From: Modicisalibacter ilicicola DSM 19980
GTDB lineage: Bacteria > Pseudomonadota > Gammaproteobacteria > Pseudomonadales > Halomonadaceae
DNA: 64,000 bases
Assembly: GCF_900128925.1 (NCBI RefSeq)
Contig: NZ_FQUJ01000016.1
Span: forward strand, 17,921-81,920
Direction of reading: 5' to 3'
In this document: positions 1-9,300 of the stretch, in pieces
How the letters are laid out: each line of letters begins with the position of its first letter
Position numbering within the stretch: the first letter of the stretch is position 1
Notes under the pieces: model-generated
Told to the model about the DNA's origin: nothing
Database searches by the model: none
Seen by the model: the letters and a program-made list of their open reading frames with translations, nothing else
Translations under genes and position numbers: made by a program

Positions 1-13
1 GACCCGGGTGTTG

Positions 14-80
14 GTAGGAGCCCGATTCATCGGGCGATGGTGGCCAACTAAACCATCTATCGCTCGGTAAACCGAGCCCC
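14..80. repeat. REP element pair upstream of liuB
   Basis: A forward GTAGGAGC-type palindrome lies at 14-40 (GTAGGAGCCCGATTCATCGG, then GCGATGG). A second one in reverse orientation lies at 57-80 (TATCGCTCGGTAAACCGAGC, then CCC). Each has an internal stem (CCCGA/TCGGG or CTCGG/CCGAG) with a short loop. The GTAG head followed by an imperfect palindrome is the layout of Pseudomonas-type REP elements mobilised by RAYT transposases. No RAYT gene is in the window. Confidence 0.75.
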
Positions 81-125
81 AACAGCCGCCGACACAATGC
101 CGAAAGCCGAATTCAAGGAAGTGCC

Positions 126-1733
126 ATGAGTATCCTGCACACCCAAGTCAACCCGCGCACCGAGGCGTTCCAGGCCAACGATGCCGCCCTGCGCGGCGAG
201 GTCGACAAGCTGCAGTCGCTGATCGCTTCGATTTGCCGAGGTGGTGGCGAGAAGGCCCGCGAGCGCCATGAATCCCGAGGCAAGCTGTTCGTCCGCGATC
301 GCATCGACCACCTGCTCGACGAGGGCGCGCCCTTCCTAGAGATTGGTGCCCTCGCCGCGCATGAGGTCTACGAGTCGTCGGTACCCGCCGCCGGGGTGGT
401 GACCGGCATCGGGCGCGTCTCGGGGGTGGAGTGCGTGATCGTCGCCAACGATGCTACGGTCAAGGGCGGCACCTATTATCCGCTGACGGTGAAGAAGCAC
501 CTGCGAGCCCAGGAGATCGCCCGCAAGCATCGCCTGCCATGCATCTACCTGGTGGATTCCGGCGGCGCCTTCCTCCCCCGTCAGGACGAGGTCTTTCCCG
601 ACCGCGATCATTTCGGACGCATCTTCTACAACCAGGCCACGCTTTCTGCCGAGGGCATCCCCCAGATCGCCGTGGTGATGGGTTCGTGCACCGCCGGCGG
701 CGCCTACGTGCCGGCCATGGCCGACGAGTCGATCATCGTGCGGGAACAGGGCACCATCTTCCTCGGCGGCCCCCCGCTGGTGAAGGCCGCCACCGGTGAG
801 ACGATCAGTGCCGAGGACCTGGGCGGTGCCGATGTGCACTGCAAGATCAGCGGCGTCGCCGACCACTACGCCGATAACGACGCCCATGCCCTGCAACTGG
901 CACGCCGTGCCGTGTCGCGCCTGAACTGGCAGAAACGCGGCCGGCTTGCGATGAAGGAGTCCAGACCGCCGCGCCTCGACCCGGAGGAACTCTACGGCAT
1001 CGTAGGCACCGACCTGCGCAAGCCCTACGACGTGCGCGAAGTCATCGCCCGGCTGGTCGACGATTCCGACTTCGACGAATTCAAGCGCTACTACGGCGAT
1101 ACCCTGGTTACCGGCTTTGCTCATCTGCATGGCCACCCGGTGGGCATCGTCGCCAACAACGGCGTGCTGTTCTCGGAGTCGGCCCAGAAAGGCGCGCACT
1201 TCATCGAACTCTGTGCCCAGCGCAAGATCCCGCTGGTCTTCCTGCAGAACATCACCGGCTTCATGGTCGGGTCGAAGTACGAGCAGGAAGGCATCGCCAA
1301 GCATGGCGCCAAGCTGGTCACCGCCGTGGCCTGCGCCAAGGTGCCCAAGTTCACGGTGCTGATCGGCGGCAGCTTCGGGGCCGGCAACTACGGCATGTGC
1401 GGTCGCGCCTACGAGCCCAACCTGCTGTTCATGTGGCCCAATGCGCGCATCTCGGTGATGGGGGGCGAACAGGCCGCCAACGTGCTGGCCCAGGTCAAGC
1501 GCGAGCAGCTCGAGCGCCATGGAGAAGAATGGAGCGACGACGACGAAGCCGCGTTCAAGGCCCCGATCCATGAGCAGTACGAACATCAGGGCCATCCGTA
1601 CTACGCCAGCGCGCGACTGTGGGACGACGGCGTGATCGATCCCGTCCAGACCCGGGACGTGCTGGGGCTGGCGTTGTCTGCGGCGATGAATGCGGAGATC
1701 GAAGAGACGCGCTTCGGTGTGTTTCGGATGTAA
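126..1733 (+). CDS. liuB: Methylcrotonyl-CoA carboxylase, carboxyltransferase (beta) subunit
   Basis: This is the carboxyltransferase half of 3-methylcrotonyl-CoA carboxylase, which transfers CO2 from biotin to 3-methylcrotonyl-CoA in leucine and isovalerate breakdown. The 535 residues are the usual length. The N-terminal crotonase-like half carries the [13 protein letters not shown] acyl-CoA oxyanion segment near residue 186. The C-terminal half has the [18 protein letters not shown] segment near residue 414. The ATG follows AAGGAAGTGCC. LiuC, liuD and liuE follow on the same strand; the usual first gene of the operon (isovaleryl-CoA dehydrogenase, liuA) is presumably just outside the window. 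Propionyl- or geranyl-CoA carboxylase beta are the alternatives, but the liuC/liuE context favours methylcrotonyl-CoA. Confidence 0.93.
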   Translation: MSILHTQVNPRTEAFQANDAALRGEVDKLQSLIASICRGGGEKARERHESRGKLFVRDRIDHLLDEGAPFLEIGALAAHEVYESSVPAAGVVTGIGRVSGVECVIVANDATVKGGTYYPLTVKKHLRAQEIARKHRLPCIYLVDSGGAFLPRQDEVFPDRDHFGRIFYNQATLSAEGIPQIAVVMGSCTAGGAYVPAMADESIIVREQGTIFLGGPPLVKAATGETISAEDLGGADVHCKISGVADHYADNDAHALQLARRAVSRLNWQKRGRLAMKESRPPRLDPEELYGIVGTDLRKPYDVREVIARLVDDSDFDEFKRYYGDTLVTGFAHLHGHPVGIVANNGVLFSESAQKGAHFIELCAQRKIPLVFLQNITGFMVGSKYEQEGIAKHGAKLVTAVACAKVPKFTVLIGGSFGAGNYGMCGRAYEPNLLFMWPNARISVMGGEQAANVLAQVKREQLERHGEEWSDDDEAAFKAPIHEQYEHQGHPYYASARLWDDGVIDPVQTRDVLGLALSAAMNAEIEETRFGVFRM

Positions 1734-1787
1734 GGCACTGTTTGTGGGTATCAACGAACTCCCACAAAAGCCCGGCCCCCGGGTGCC

Positions 1788-1905
1788 GGCAGGAGCCCGG
1801 TTCACCGGGCGATGGCTAACCATGTCATCCCCTCGCTCGCTGAAGCGAGCTCCCACAAAAGCCCAGACCCGAGGGGTGGTGGGAGCCCGATTCATCGGGC
1901 GATGA
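1788..1905. repeat. Three REP elements between liuB and liuC
   Basis: The 219-bp gap between liuB and liuC holds a forward REP at 1788-1815 (AGGAGCCCGGTTCACCGGGC core), an inverted one at 1826-1858 (CTCGCTCGCTGAAGCGAGCTCC core) and a second forward one at 1877-1905. The alternation forward/reverse/forward resembles BIME clusters. Transcripts of the liu operon would carry these hairpins, which could affect mRNA stability between the cistrons. Apart from the liuC ribosome-binding site I see nothing else here. Confidence 0.75.
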
Positions 1906-1952
1906 TGGGACAACGCTTCGCACTGGAAGCTCGAAGCCAGCAGGATATCGAA

Positions 1953-2807
1953 ATGACCAAAGAGACTTATTCGACACTGCACATCGACGATCGCGGCGTC
2001 GCCTGGCTGACCCTGGATCGTCCCGAGGTGCACAACGCCTTCGACGATGCCCTGATCCACGAACTCAACGGGTATCTCGACCGGCTGTTCGAGGCCGTCG
2101 AGCGCGACGAGGTGCGGGTGCTGGTGCTTGGCTCCGAGGGCAAGCACTTCTCCGCCGGGGCGGATCTGAACTGGATGAAGCGCATGGTGGACTACAGCGT
2201 CGAGGACAATCTCGCCGACTCCCGGGAGCTGTCGCGCCTGATGCACCGCCTCGATACCCTGCCCTGCCCCACGCTGTGTCGCGTGCAAGGTGCCGCCTAT
2301 GGCGGCGCGGTGGGGCTCGCGGCCTGCTGCGATATCGTCGTCGCCAGCGAAGCCGCGCGCTTCTGCCTCTCCGAGGTGCGAATCGGTCTCTCGCCGGCGG
2401 TGATCAGCCCCTACGTGCAGCGCGCCATCGGTGAACGGCAGGCGCGCCGCTATGCGCTCACGGCCGAGGTCATGGACGTCAGCACCGCCCAGATGCTGGG
2501 ACTCGTGCACGAGGTGACGGCCAAGGACGCTCTCGACCCGCGAATCGATACCTTCATCGATACCCTGCTGGCCACCTCGCCCCAGGCCAGCCGTGCCACC
2601 AAGGCATTGCTCGCCGAGGTCGCCCGCCAACGCGACGCCGATGCCACCCGGGAACACTGCTGCCAGGTCATCAGCAAATTGCGCGTCAGCCGCGAGGGGC
2701 AGGAAGGCCTGGCGGCGTTCTTCGACAAGCGCTCGCCCCGCTGGAAACCGACCGACCATCGGAGCGACAAGCCAAGCAACGATCACAACAGGGAGCCGCG
2801 TTCATGA
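1953..2807 (+). CDS. liuC: Methylglutaconyl-CoA hydratase (crotonase family)
   Basis: An enoyl-CoA hydratase/isomerase-superfamily protein that hydrates 3-methylglutaconyl-CoA to HMG-CoA, the step between the carboxylase and HMG-CoA lyase. The frame is open further upstream, but the ATG at 1953 is preferred: it follows an AGGA eight bases upstream, and the extension would run through REP repeats. The oxyanion-hole segment HFSAGADLNWM is near residue 65, GAAYGGAVGLAACCD near 114, and SEVRIGLSPAVISPYV near 140, where the catalytic glutamate is expected. It is 284 residues, slightly longer than typical (about 265) because of a charged C-terminal tail. It overlaps liuD by 4 bp (ATGA), so translation is probably coupled. 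Confidence 0.9.
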   Translation: MTKETYSTLHIDDRGVAWLTLDRPEVHNAFDDALIHELNGYLDRLFEAVERDEVRVLVLGSEGKHFSAGADLNWMKRMVDYSVEDNLADSRELSRLMHRLDTLPCPTLCRVQGAAYGGAVGLAACCDIVVASEAARFCLSEVRIGLSPAVISPYVQRAIGERQARRYALTAEVMDVSTAQMLGLVHEVTAKDALDPRIDTFIDTLLATSPQASRATKALLAEVARQRDADATREHCCQVISKLRVSREGQEGLAAFFDKRSPRWKPTDHRSDKPSNDHNREPRS

Positions 2808-4858
2808 GCCTCGCCAATGCGCCGATACCGCTGACCACGGTGCTGATCGCCAATCGTGGCGAGATCGCCTGCCGGGTGATTCGCACCGCCCGTCGACTGG
2901 GCCTGAAGAGCGTGGCGGTCTATTCCGATGCCGACGCCCTGGCCTATCACGTCCGGGAAGCGGATGAAGCCATCCGCATCGGCCCGGCCGCCGCCCGGGA
3001 GAGCTACCTGAACGTCGAGGCGGTCATCGCGGCGGCCAGGCGCACCGGAGCCTCGGCGATCCATCCCGGCTACGGTTTTCTCTCCGAGAACGCGGCCTTC
3101 GTGGCGGCCTGCGACGAGGCCGGCATCGCCTTCGTCGGCCCCCCGGCCAGCGCCATCGCCGCCATGGGCGACAAGTCCGCTGCCAAGGCACGCATGGAGG
3201 CGGCCGGGGTGCCCCTGGTGCCCGGTTACCACGGCGACGATCAGGACGATGCCGTGCTCAAGGCCGAGGCCGACCGCATCGGCTATCCGGTACTTCTCAA
3301 GGCCAGTGCCGGCGGCGGCGGCAAGGGCATGCGGGTGGTCGAGCATGGCGAAGCGTTCCAGGCCGCCCTCGAGGGTTGCCGGCGCGAGTCCCAGGCCGCC
3401 TTCAACGACCAGCGCATGCTGATCGAGAAGTACCTGACCCAGCCGCGCCATGTCGAGGTCCAGGTGTTCTGCGACAGCCATGGTCGCGGTGTCTATCTGT
3501 TCGAACGCGACTGCTCGGTGCAGCGCCGCCACCAGAAGGTGCTCGAGGAGGCGCCGGCACCGGGCATGAACGAGGAGCTGCGCCGCGAGATGGGCGAGGC
3601 CGCGGTGCGCGCCGCCCGGGAGATCGGCTATGTCGGCGCCGGCACCGTCGAATTCTTGCTGAACGTGGACGGTAGTTTCTACTTCATGGAGATGAACACC
3701 CGTCTGCAGGTGGAGCACCCGGTCACCGAGATGATCACCGGCGAGGACCTGGTCGAATGGCAGCTGCGCGTGGCCGCCGGCCTGCCGCTGCCCAGGAACC
3801 AGGATGAACTGGCCATCGGTGGTCATGCCTTCGAAGCACGACTCTACGCCGAGGACCCGGAGCAGGACTTCCTGCCCGCCACCGGCCACCTGGAGCGTTT
3901 CGGCCTGGATCTCGCCGGTGCCGGCCTGTCCGCGGCAAGCGTGCGCCTGGACAGCGGGGTCGAGGCCGGCGACGAGGTCTCGATGCACTACGACCCGATG
4001 CTGGCCAAGCTGATCGTGCATGGCCACGATCGCGACCAGGCACTGGCCACGCTCAATCGCGCCCTGGCGGCGCTGGACGTCTCCGGCGTCACGACCAACC
4101 GTGCCTTCCTGCAGCGCCTGGCCAGTCATCCCGCCTTCAAGAAGGCCGAGTTGACGACGCGCTTCATCGAGCACCACGGCGAGGAACTGTTCGCCACCGC
4201 GGTACTCGACGACGAGGCCTATGCTAGTGCCGCCCTGGTCGCCCTCGATCTGTTGCGACGCGAATCTCGCGCCGGCACGCCCTGGGAGCGCCGTGACGGC
4301 TGGCGACTAAACGCCCCGGATCGGGTGCGCATCGCCCTGACGGACTCCACCCATGCCGACGACGAGTCCGACAGCCCGGCCATCGTCACCGTGCTGGCCG
4401 AGCGCCAGGGTGCCAGTCCCTGGCGGTTGCACCTGAACGGCCGCACCCTGGAAGGCCATCTACAGCCGGTGGAAGGCGATGGCGTGGCCATCACCCTGGA
4501 TGGCCATCGCCGCCGCTGGCTGGCCCGCCGCGACCGGGCCGAGCATGGCGAGGTGCTGGTACTGGGCGATGCCGAGCGGGAAATACGCCTGTTCTGGCGC
4601 CGCCTGGATGCCGTCGATCACGGCCATCACGAGGTCGATGCCACCCTCACCGCGCCGATGCACGGCACCGTGGTGGCACTGCTGATCGAACCGGGGCAGC
4701 CAGTGGAGAAAGGCACGCCACTGATGGTCATGGAAGCGATGAAGATGGAACATACCCTGAACGCCCCGGCGGATGGGGCCGTCGAGGCGTTTCATTTTGC
4801 CGCCGGCGATACCGTCGGTCAGGGGGATGTGTTGCTGACGTTCACCGCGGCGGAGTGA
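2804..4858 (+). CDS. liuD: Methylcrotonyl-CoA carboxylase, biotin-carboxylase/carrier (alpha) subunit
   Basis: The ATP-dependent biotin carboxylase plus biotin carrier of methylcrotonyl-CoA carboxylase; partner of liuB. The 684 residues contain the biotin carboxylase N-domain (LIANRGEIACRVIRTA, residues about 11-26), an ATP-grasp core with the glycine-rich GGGGKGMR loop near 169, and the catalytic EMNTRLQVEHPVTE segment near 290-305. After a BT-like linker comes a C-terminal biotinyl domain with the AMKM motif; the biotinylated lysine is about residue 647. The start overlaps the liuC stop by 4 bp. Length and domain order match bacterial MccA/LiuD; acetyl-CoA carboxylase AccC would lack the biotinyl domain. 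Confidence 0.94.
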   Translation: MSLANAPIPLTTVLIANRGEIACRVIRTARRLGLKSVAVYSDADALAYHVREADEAIRIGPAAARESYLNVEAVIAAARRTGASAIHPGYGFLSENAAFVAACDEAGIAFVGPPASAIAAMGDKSAAKARMEAAGVPLVPGYHGDDQDDAVLKAEADRIGYPVLLKASAGGGGKGMRVVEHGEAFQAALEGCRRESQAAFNDQRMLIEKYLTQPRHVEVQVFCDSHGRGVYLFERDCSVQRRHQKVLEEAPAPGMNEELRREMGEAAVRAAREIGYVGAGTVEFLLNVDGSFYFMEMNTRLQVEHPVTEMITGEDLVEWQLRVAAGLPLPRNQDELAIGGHAFEARLYAEDPEQDFLPATGHLERFGLDLAGAGLSAASVRLDSGVEAGDEVSMHYDPMLAKLIVHGHDRDQALATLNRALAALDVSGVTTNRAFLQRLASHPAFKKAELTTRFIEHHGEELFATAVLDDEAYASAALVALDLLRRESRAGTPWERRDGWRLNAPDRVRIALTDSTHADDESDSPAIVTVLAERQGASPWRLHLNGRTLEGHLQPVEGDGVAITLDGHRRRWLARRDRAEHGEVLVLGDAEREIRLFWRRLDAVDHGHHEVDATLTAPMHGTVVALLIEPGQPVEKGTPLMVMEAMKMEHTLNAPADGAVEAFHFAAGDTVGQGDVLLTFTAAE

Positions 4859-4872
4859 CTCGAACACCCGGC

Positions 4873-5204
4873 CATCGCCCGGTAAACCGGGCTCCTATCA
4901 AACCGCAGGCACTGCTCTTGTAGGAGCTCGCATCAGCGAGCGATAGCAACCCAGTCATCGCCCGGTAAACCGGGCTCCTACCAAACCGCAGGCACTGCTC
5001 TTGTGGGAGCTCGCATCAAGGAGAGATAGCAACCTGGCCATCGCCCGGTAAACCGGGCTCCTGCCAAACCGCAGGCACTGCTCTTGTAGGAGCTCGCATC
5101 AGCGAGCGATAGCAACCCAGCCATCGCCCGGTAAACCGGGCTCCTACCAAACCGCAGGCACTGCTCTTGTAGGAGCTCGCTTCAGCGAGCGATGATATTT
5201 GCAG
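4873..5204. repeat. Tandem array: four 83-bp units, each an inverted pair of REPs
   Basis: The 368-bp gap between liuD and liuE is almost entirely a tandem array. The word CATCGCCCGGTAAACCGGGC recurs at 4873, 4956, 5039 and 5122, exactly 83 bp apart. Each unit holds a reverse REP (CCCGGTAAACCGGG palindrome), a constant linker (AAACCGCAGGCACTGCTCTT), then a forward REP (GTAGGAGCTCGCATCAGCGA core). The third forward REP position is preserved, but the second unit differs (CATCAAGGAGAGAT), which breaks its stem. Units are otherwise nearly identical, implying recent tandem expansion. There are no unique spacers, so this is not a CRISPR array. Confidence 0.9.
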
Positions 5205-5226
5205 AGCACACCGACAGGAGAAACTG

Positions 5227-6126
5227 ATGTCCTTTCCTTCATCCGTGCGCCTGGTCGAGGTCGGCCCCCGGGACGGCCTGCAGAACGAGCCCGACCCGAT
5301 CGCCACCAGCACCAAGCTCGAACTGATCGACCGGCTCGGCGGCGCCGGCATTCGCCATATCGAGGCGGCCAGTTTCGTCTCGCCGAAGTGGGTACCGCAG
5401 ATGGCCGACCATCGCGAGGTCATGACCGGCCTGTCACGCCGTAGTGGCGTCACCTACTCTGCGCTGACCCCCAACCTCAGGGGGCTGGAGGCGGCGCTGG
5501 AGTGCGGTATCGAGGAAGTCGCCGTATTCGGCGCGGCCAGCGAAACCTTCTCCCGGAAGAACATCAACTGCTCCGTGGCCGAGTCGCTGGAACGTTTCGC
5601 CCCGGTGCTGGAACGCGCCGGCAAGGCCGGGGTACGCGTGCGCGGCTACGTTTCCTGCGTGCTCGGCTGCCCCTACGAAGGCGAGATCGCGCCGGCCAAG
5701 GTCGCCGAGGTGTCCAGGGCGCTGTTCGAGATGGGCTGCTACGAGGTCTCCCTGGGCGACACCATCGGCACCGGCACCCCGCTCAAGGCCAAGCGCATGC
5801 TCGAGGCGGTGGCCAGGGAAATCCCCATGGACAAGCTGGCAGCCCATTTCCACGACACCTACGGCCAGGCCATCGCCAACCTCTACGCCGTGCTGGAGGA
5901 AGGCATCGCGGTCATCGACAGCTCCGTCGCCGGCCTCGGCGGCTGCCCCTACGCCAAGGGTGCTGCCGGCAACGTGGCCAGCGAAGACGTGATCTACCTG
6001 CTCGACGGCCTGGGCATCGAGACCGGCATCGACTTGAATGCGCTTGCAGCGACCGGAAACTGGATCACCCAGGCAATCGGTCGGCCCAATCGTTCCAAGG
6101 TCGGCGTGGCGTTGAACGCTGCTTGA
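5227..6126 (+). CDS. liuE: Hydroxymethylglutaryl-CoA lyase
   Basis: Cleaves HMG-CoA to acetyl-CoA and acetoacetate, the last step of the leucine branch encoded by liuB-liuD. The 299 residues form a DRE-TIM metallolyase: VEVGPRDGLQNE near the N-terminus (metal-binding Asp in RDG), the AAHFHDTYGQA segment near 204, and the family signature SVAGLGGCPYAKGAAGN near 233-249 with its catalytic cysteine about residue 240. The ATG follows ACAGGAGAAACTG. It lies behind the four-unit REP array, 368 bp after liuD, so it may be transcribed with the upstream genes or from its own promoter; I see no clear promoter in the repeats. Confidence 0.94.
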   Translation: MSFPSSVRLVEVGPRDGLQNEPDPIATSTKLELIDRLGGAGIRHIEAASFVSPKWVPQMADHREVMTGLSRRSGVTYSALTPNLRGLEAALECGIEEVAVFGAASETFSRKNINCSVAESLERFAPVLERAGKAGVRVRGYVSCVLGCPYEGEIAPAKVAEVSRALFEMGCYEVSLGDTIGTGTPLKAKRMLEAVAREIPMDKLAAHFHDTYGQAIANLYAVLEEGIAVIDSSVAGLGGCPYAKGAAGNVASEDVIYLLDGLGIETGIDLNALAATGNWITQAIGRPNRSKVGVALNAA

Positions 6127-6192
6127 TGCTCCTGCGACTACCGCTCTCTCCCTCCCCACTTCATCTTCATCCCCTTTCAACCAACCTCTCGC

Positions 6193-6213
6193 TAGACCCG
6201 CCAGGCGGGTCTA
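6193..6213 (+). terminator. Hairpin after liuE (possible terminator)
   Basis: TAGACCCGCC and GGCGGGTCTA form a perfect 10-bp inverted repeat around a single A (realistically a 9-bp stem with a CAG loop), 67 bp after the liuE stop. There is no good T-run after it, so intrinsic termination is only plausible. The rest of the 177-bp liuE to 6304 gap shows nothing recognisable. Confidence 0.45.
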
Positions 6214-6303
6214 CGCTTGACGTAGTTTGACAACCGAACCGAACATCGCGCTTGATGCTCGGCTCAGCGCTTCTCAATAATCAACAACAAGAGAAAAGCT
6301 GTC

Positions 6304-9300
6304 ATGTACTGGCACCATCTCGACCCCTTAGAGCAATGCAAAGACACGACTATTCTAAACGCCGCCAACGAGGTAAGACATTTTCTTGGGGGTCAGTTGA
6401 CCAATGTTTGCGACGATCATGGAAGAGGAATACGCTACCAGTTAGGCAATACGTTTTATAGGGAGATGTCTAGAGTCAGCGAAAAAAGTAAAACAACATT
6501 ATTATTCAGAATACCAATAACGTTTGACGCACAGGGCATCAAGCTCTCGCGAAGTCTTGCCAGCACACTGAAGGATTGCACCGATTATCAAGACATCTTC
6601 GTAATTTATACAATAAGAAATGACGGTACACCTTGCAAAACCATCATGCGGTGGCCGCCATCGGAGCATCTTAATGAATTTATTGAAGATGAAAACATTG
6701 ACGATGACAAGGCTGACGATATTTTTTGCCTTCGCAGCCTGCTTAAAGCCACCAAGCCGGGTAATTCTGCGCCCATGGTTCCTCACCTTGTTGTGAAGAA
6801 CATTGACACCGACACAGGTGACGCCGAAGGTAACGACTCCGAACTCTATCTTTTTTCATGGCAGATAATTGATGAAAAACCCGAAAACTTCTGTCTGGAA
6901 AATTGCGATGAATTTTCAGATCAACAATATACATTACTTGAAAAGTTACTCAACCACGATGATTCCAAAACTTCTGATGAACCCAAGACTATCAGCAATA
7001 TACTGGACATCGAAAAACAGAAAATAAATGAAAGACTTGAAGAAAACAGGGATTGTACTACCGCCAATAAAACAAAACACATAATAGTAAATGCCACAAG
7101 CGTCTATTGCCAAGAGATTGACAAAAAAAGTTCAGATAATGGCAAAGGCACTCAGAATACAAATTCCATCGACCGCATAAACGCACTAAGCTACCGGCCA
7201 AGACTGCTGTTCCCAAGACACGAAATACGTCAGCTTTCGAACGGCATTCAATTGCTTTGCCAGAAGAAAAAACGTGAGCGAATCAGCGCCGAACATCTTT
7301 TCCGACTCATCGGGAAAAGCGCAAAAGAAGGAGAAGGAAAGGTCTTCGATGATCAAAATAACTGTCATGTCGAGTTATCCAACTTGTATATCACGAGCAA
7401 GGAGGCCATTCGCTTCGTTCATCGCCTCGATCTCTCCTTGACTCTGATTGATGTCAAGTTCGCTGGTGATGTCGTGCTGGACAACTGCATCATTACCGGC
7501 TCGATAATGTTCCGTTCCTGCCACTTTTACCAAGGCTTTTCCGCAAAGGATGCTACCATCAAGGGCTCCCTGACACTCAATGACTGCTTCATCGATGGCG
7601 GTACTAACGTCGACACACCGAAAAGATTGAAACCCGCCTTGGCACTGCACGGACTAAAAATCCATAACAGCTTTTTCGCCGATCGGTTACGGGTACATGG
7701 ACGCATTCGTGCCCAGTGGATGCAAATAGGCAATATCTTCAGCGCACGCGGGCTTCGCGTATTTCCTCGACCCGAGCCCTACGATCAGGACGCCGGGCAC
7801 AGCAAGGCAGTGGTGGATTTCCGGCATACCCGAGTGTCGGGCCCAATGGATCTCTCGAGTCAGGTTGCCGATGGTGGAGGCGGGTCACCTCAGGAAAACC
7901 AACGTACGCGTTTGCAGGGCGATTGTCTGCTATCCGGCGTCAAGGCTGAAGTTTTGCAGATGAATGGCGTTTTCGTGAAAGGCGATCTCCATCTTATGTC
8001 GGCACAAATCGAGAGTGCCGTCGAATTCGATTGTATTTCCAGTACCGATCTACCGCATTTGGGGTGGCGTACTCAAATCGAAGGTGATTTGGAGATGGCC
8101 TACTTACATTGCGAATACATCAATGGGCGTGGCATTCGAGTCTCCGGCGACCTGAATCTTTGCGAATCAGAGATAGAGCATTCCTGCCATCTCGATATCG
8201 GTTTCAGAAATAGTGCCAGGACGTTGATTCAGGGAAATCTGATACTCGACGGGACCCGAACGAAAGGCGATATCGACCTGTGCGGCGCGCGCATCAAAGG
8301 AGAGCTGCGTCTGGTCAGCGGTAGCTGCCAGCGACTAATTGCCAACGTCACCTGGCGAAAAACACAGTATTTTCATGATAACTCTGTATCGCAAGAGCCA
8401 GAAGAGCGGATCCAGGATCGACTGGAACTCGTGCCAACCTGGGTACAAAAAGATGTCGTACTCCTCGATTGTTGTTTAGGCACGTTATCCATGGTGGGAA
8501 TATCTATCGATGATAGCATAACAACTAATAACCTCGTCGTGAACGGCAGGGTAAGATTCTGGGGTAGTCGGCGAAAGATTTTTTTGCGAGAGCAAATACA
8601 AGAAAACCTAAACAACGAGGGTTGGAGTTACAATGCATTAAATGAGAGTATAGAAAGTAAAATGCGAGACATAATCTCTCATGTTGACTCCATCGACTTC
8701 AGGACTCTATACGCCGAGGGAGGTCTAAACCTGTCCAAGATATGCAACTCAAATGTTCGGGAAATTGACAATGCAATAATGCTCGACAACGCGACAATAA
8801 AGAACAACCTAGTGATTTTGACGGAGAATGCCGACGATATAAAAACAAGACTTATAGGGAATATTACCATCCACGAGGCCAATATCGAAGGCGAACTGGA
8901 TGCTCGGGGTCTACAAGTCATTTCGGGAAGTTTTATGGCAAGTAACATGAGGGTATCCGGTGCCGTGTGGCTGGCCTCCGGTAACGAACAGTCTCAGGGC
9001 GACGAACAGGAACTTGAGGAACCTAAGCTTGAAGTCAAAAAATCGATAGTCTTGCAGGGCTTGGTGGCCCCGAAATTGGTCATCGATGGCCATAGCATTT
9101 TAGACCACGATCATCCCGACGCGTGTATCGATCTCTCTGGCGCACGAATCAACAATCTGGTCATCAAAAACCTTGCCCCTCCTTTTCCAGTACCGCTCAA
9201 CCTGCAAGCCATTCAGGTCAATAATTGGGGAATCAAACCGGAGGAATGTCTGACACTGCTCCACGGAACCCATTTGCCTGGAAGAAAAAGTTATTTCGAT

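Noticed and set aside
336-2786. An 816-codon open frame on the minus strand opposite liuB and liuC
   Set aside because: It is the antisense shadow of two clear genes in GC-rich DNA, runs through REP repeats, and its product is low-complexity with no domain.
4873-5204. Regularly spaced repeats that could suggest a CRISPR array
   Set aside because: The whole 83-bp period is repeated, so there are no unique spacers, and no cas genes are nearby; the units are paired REP elements.
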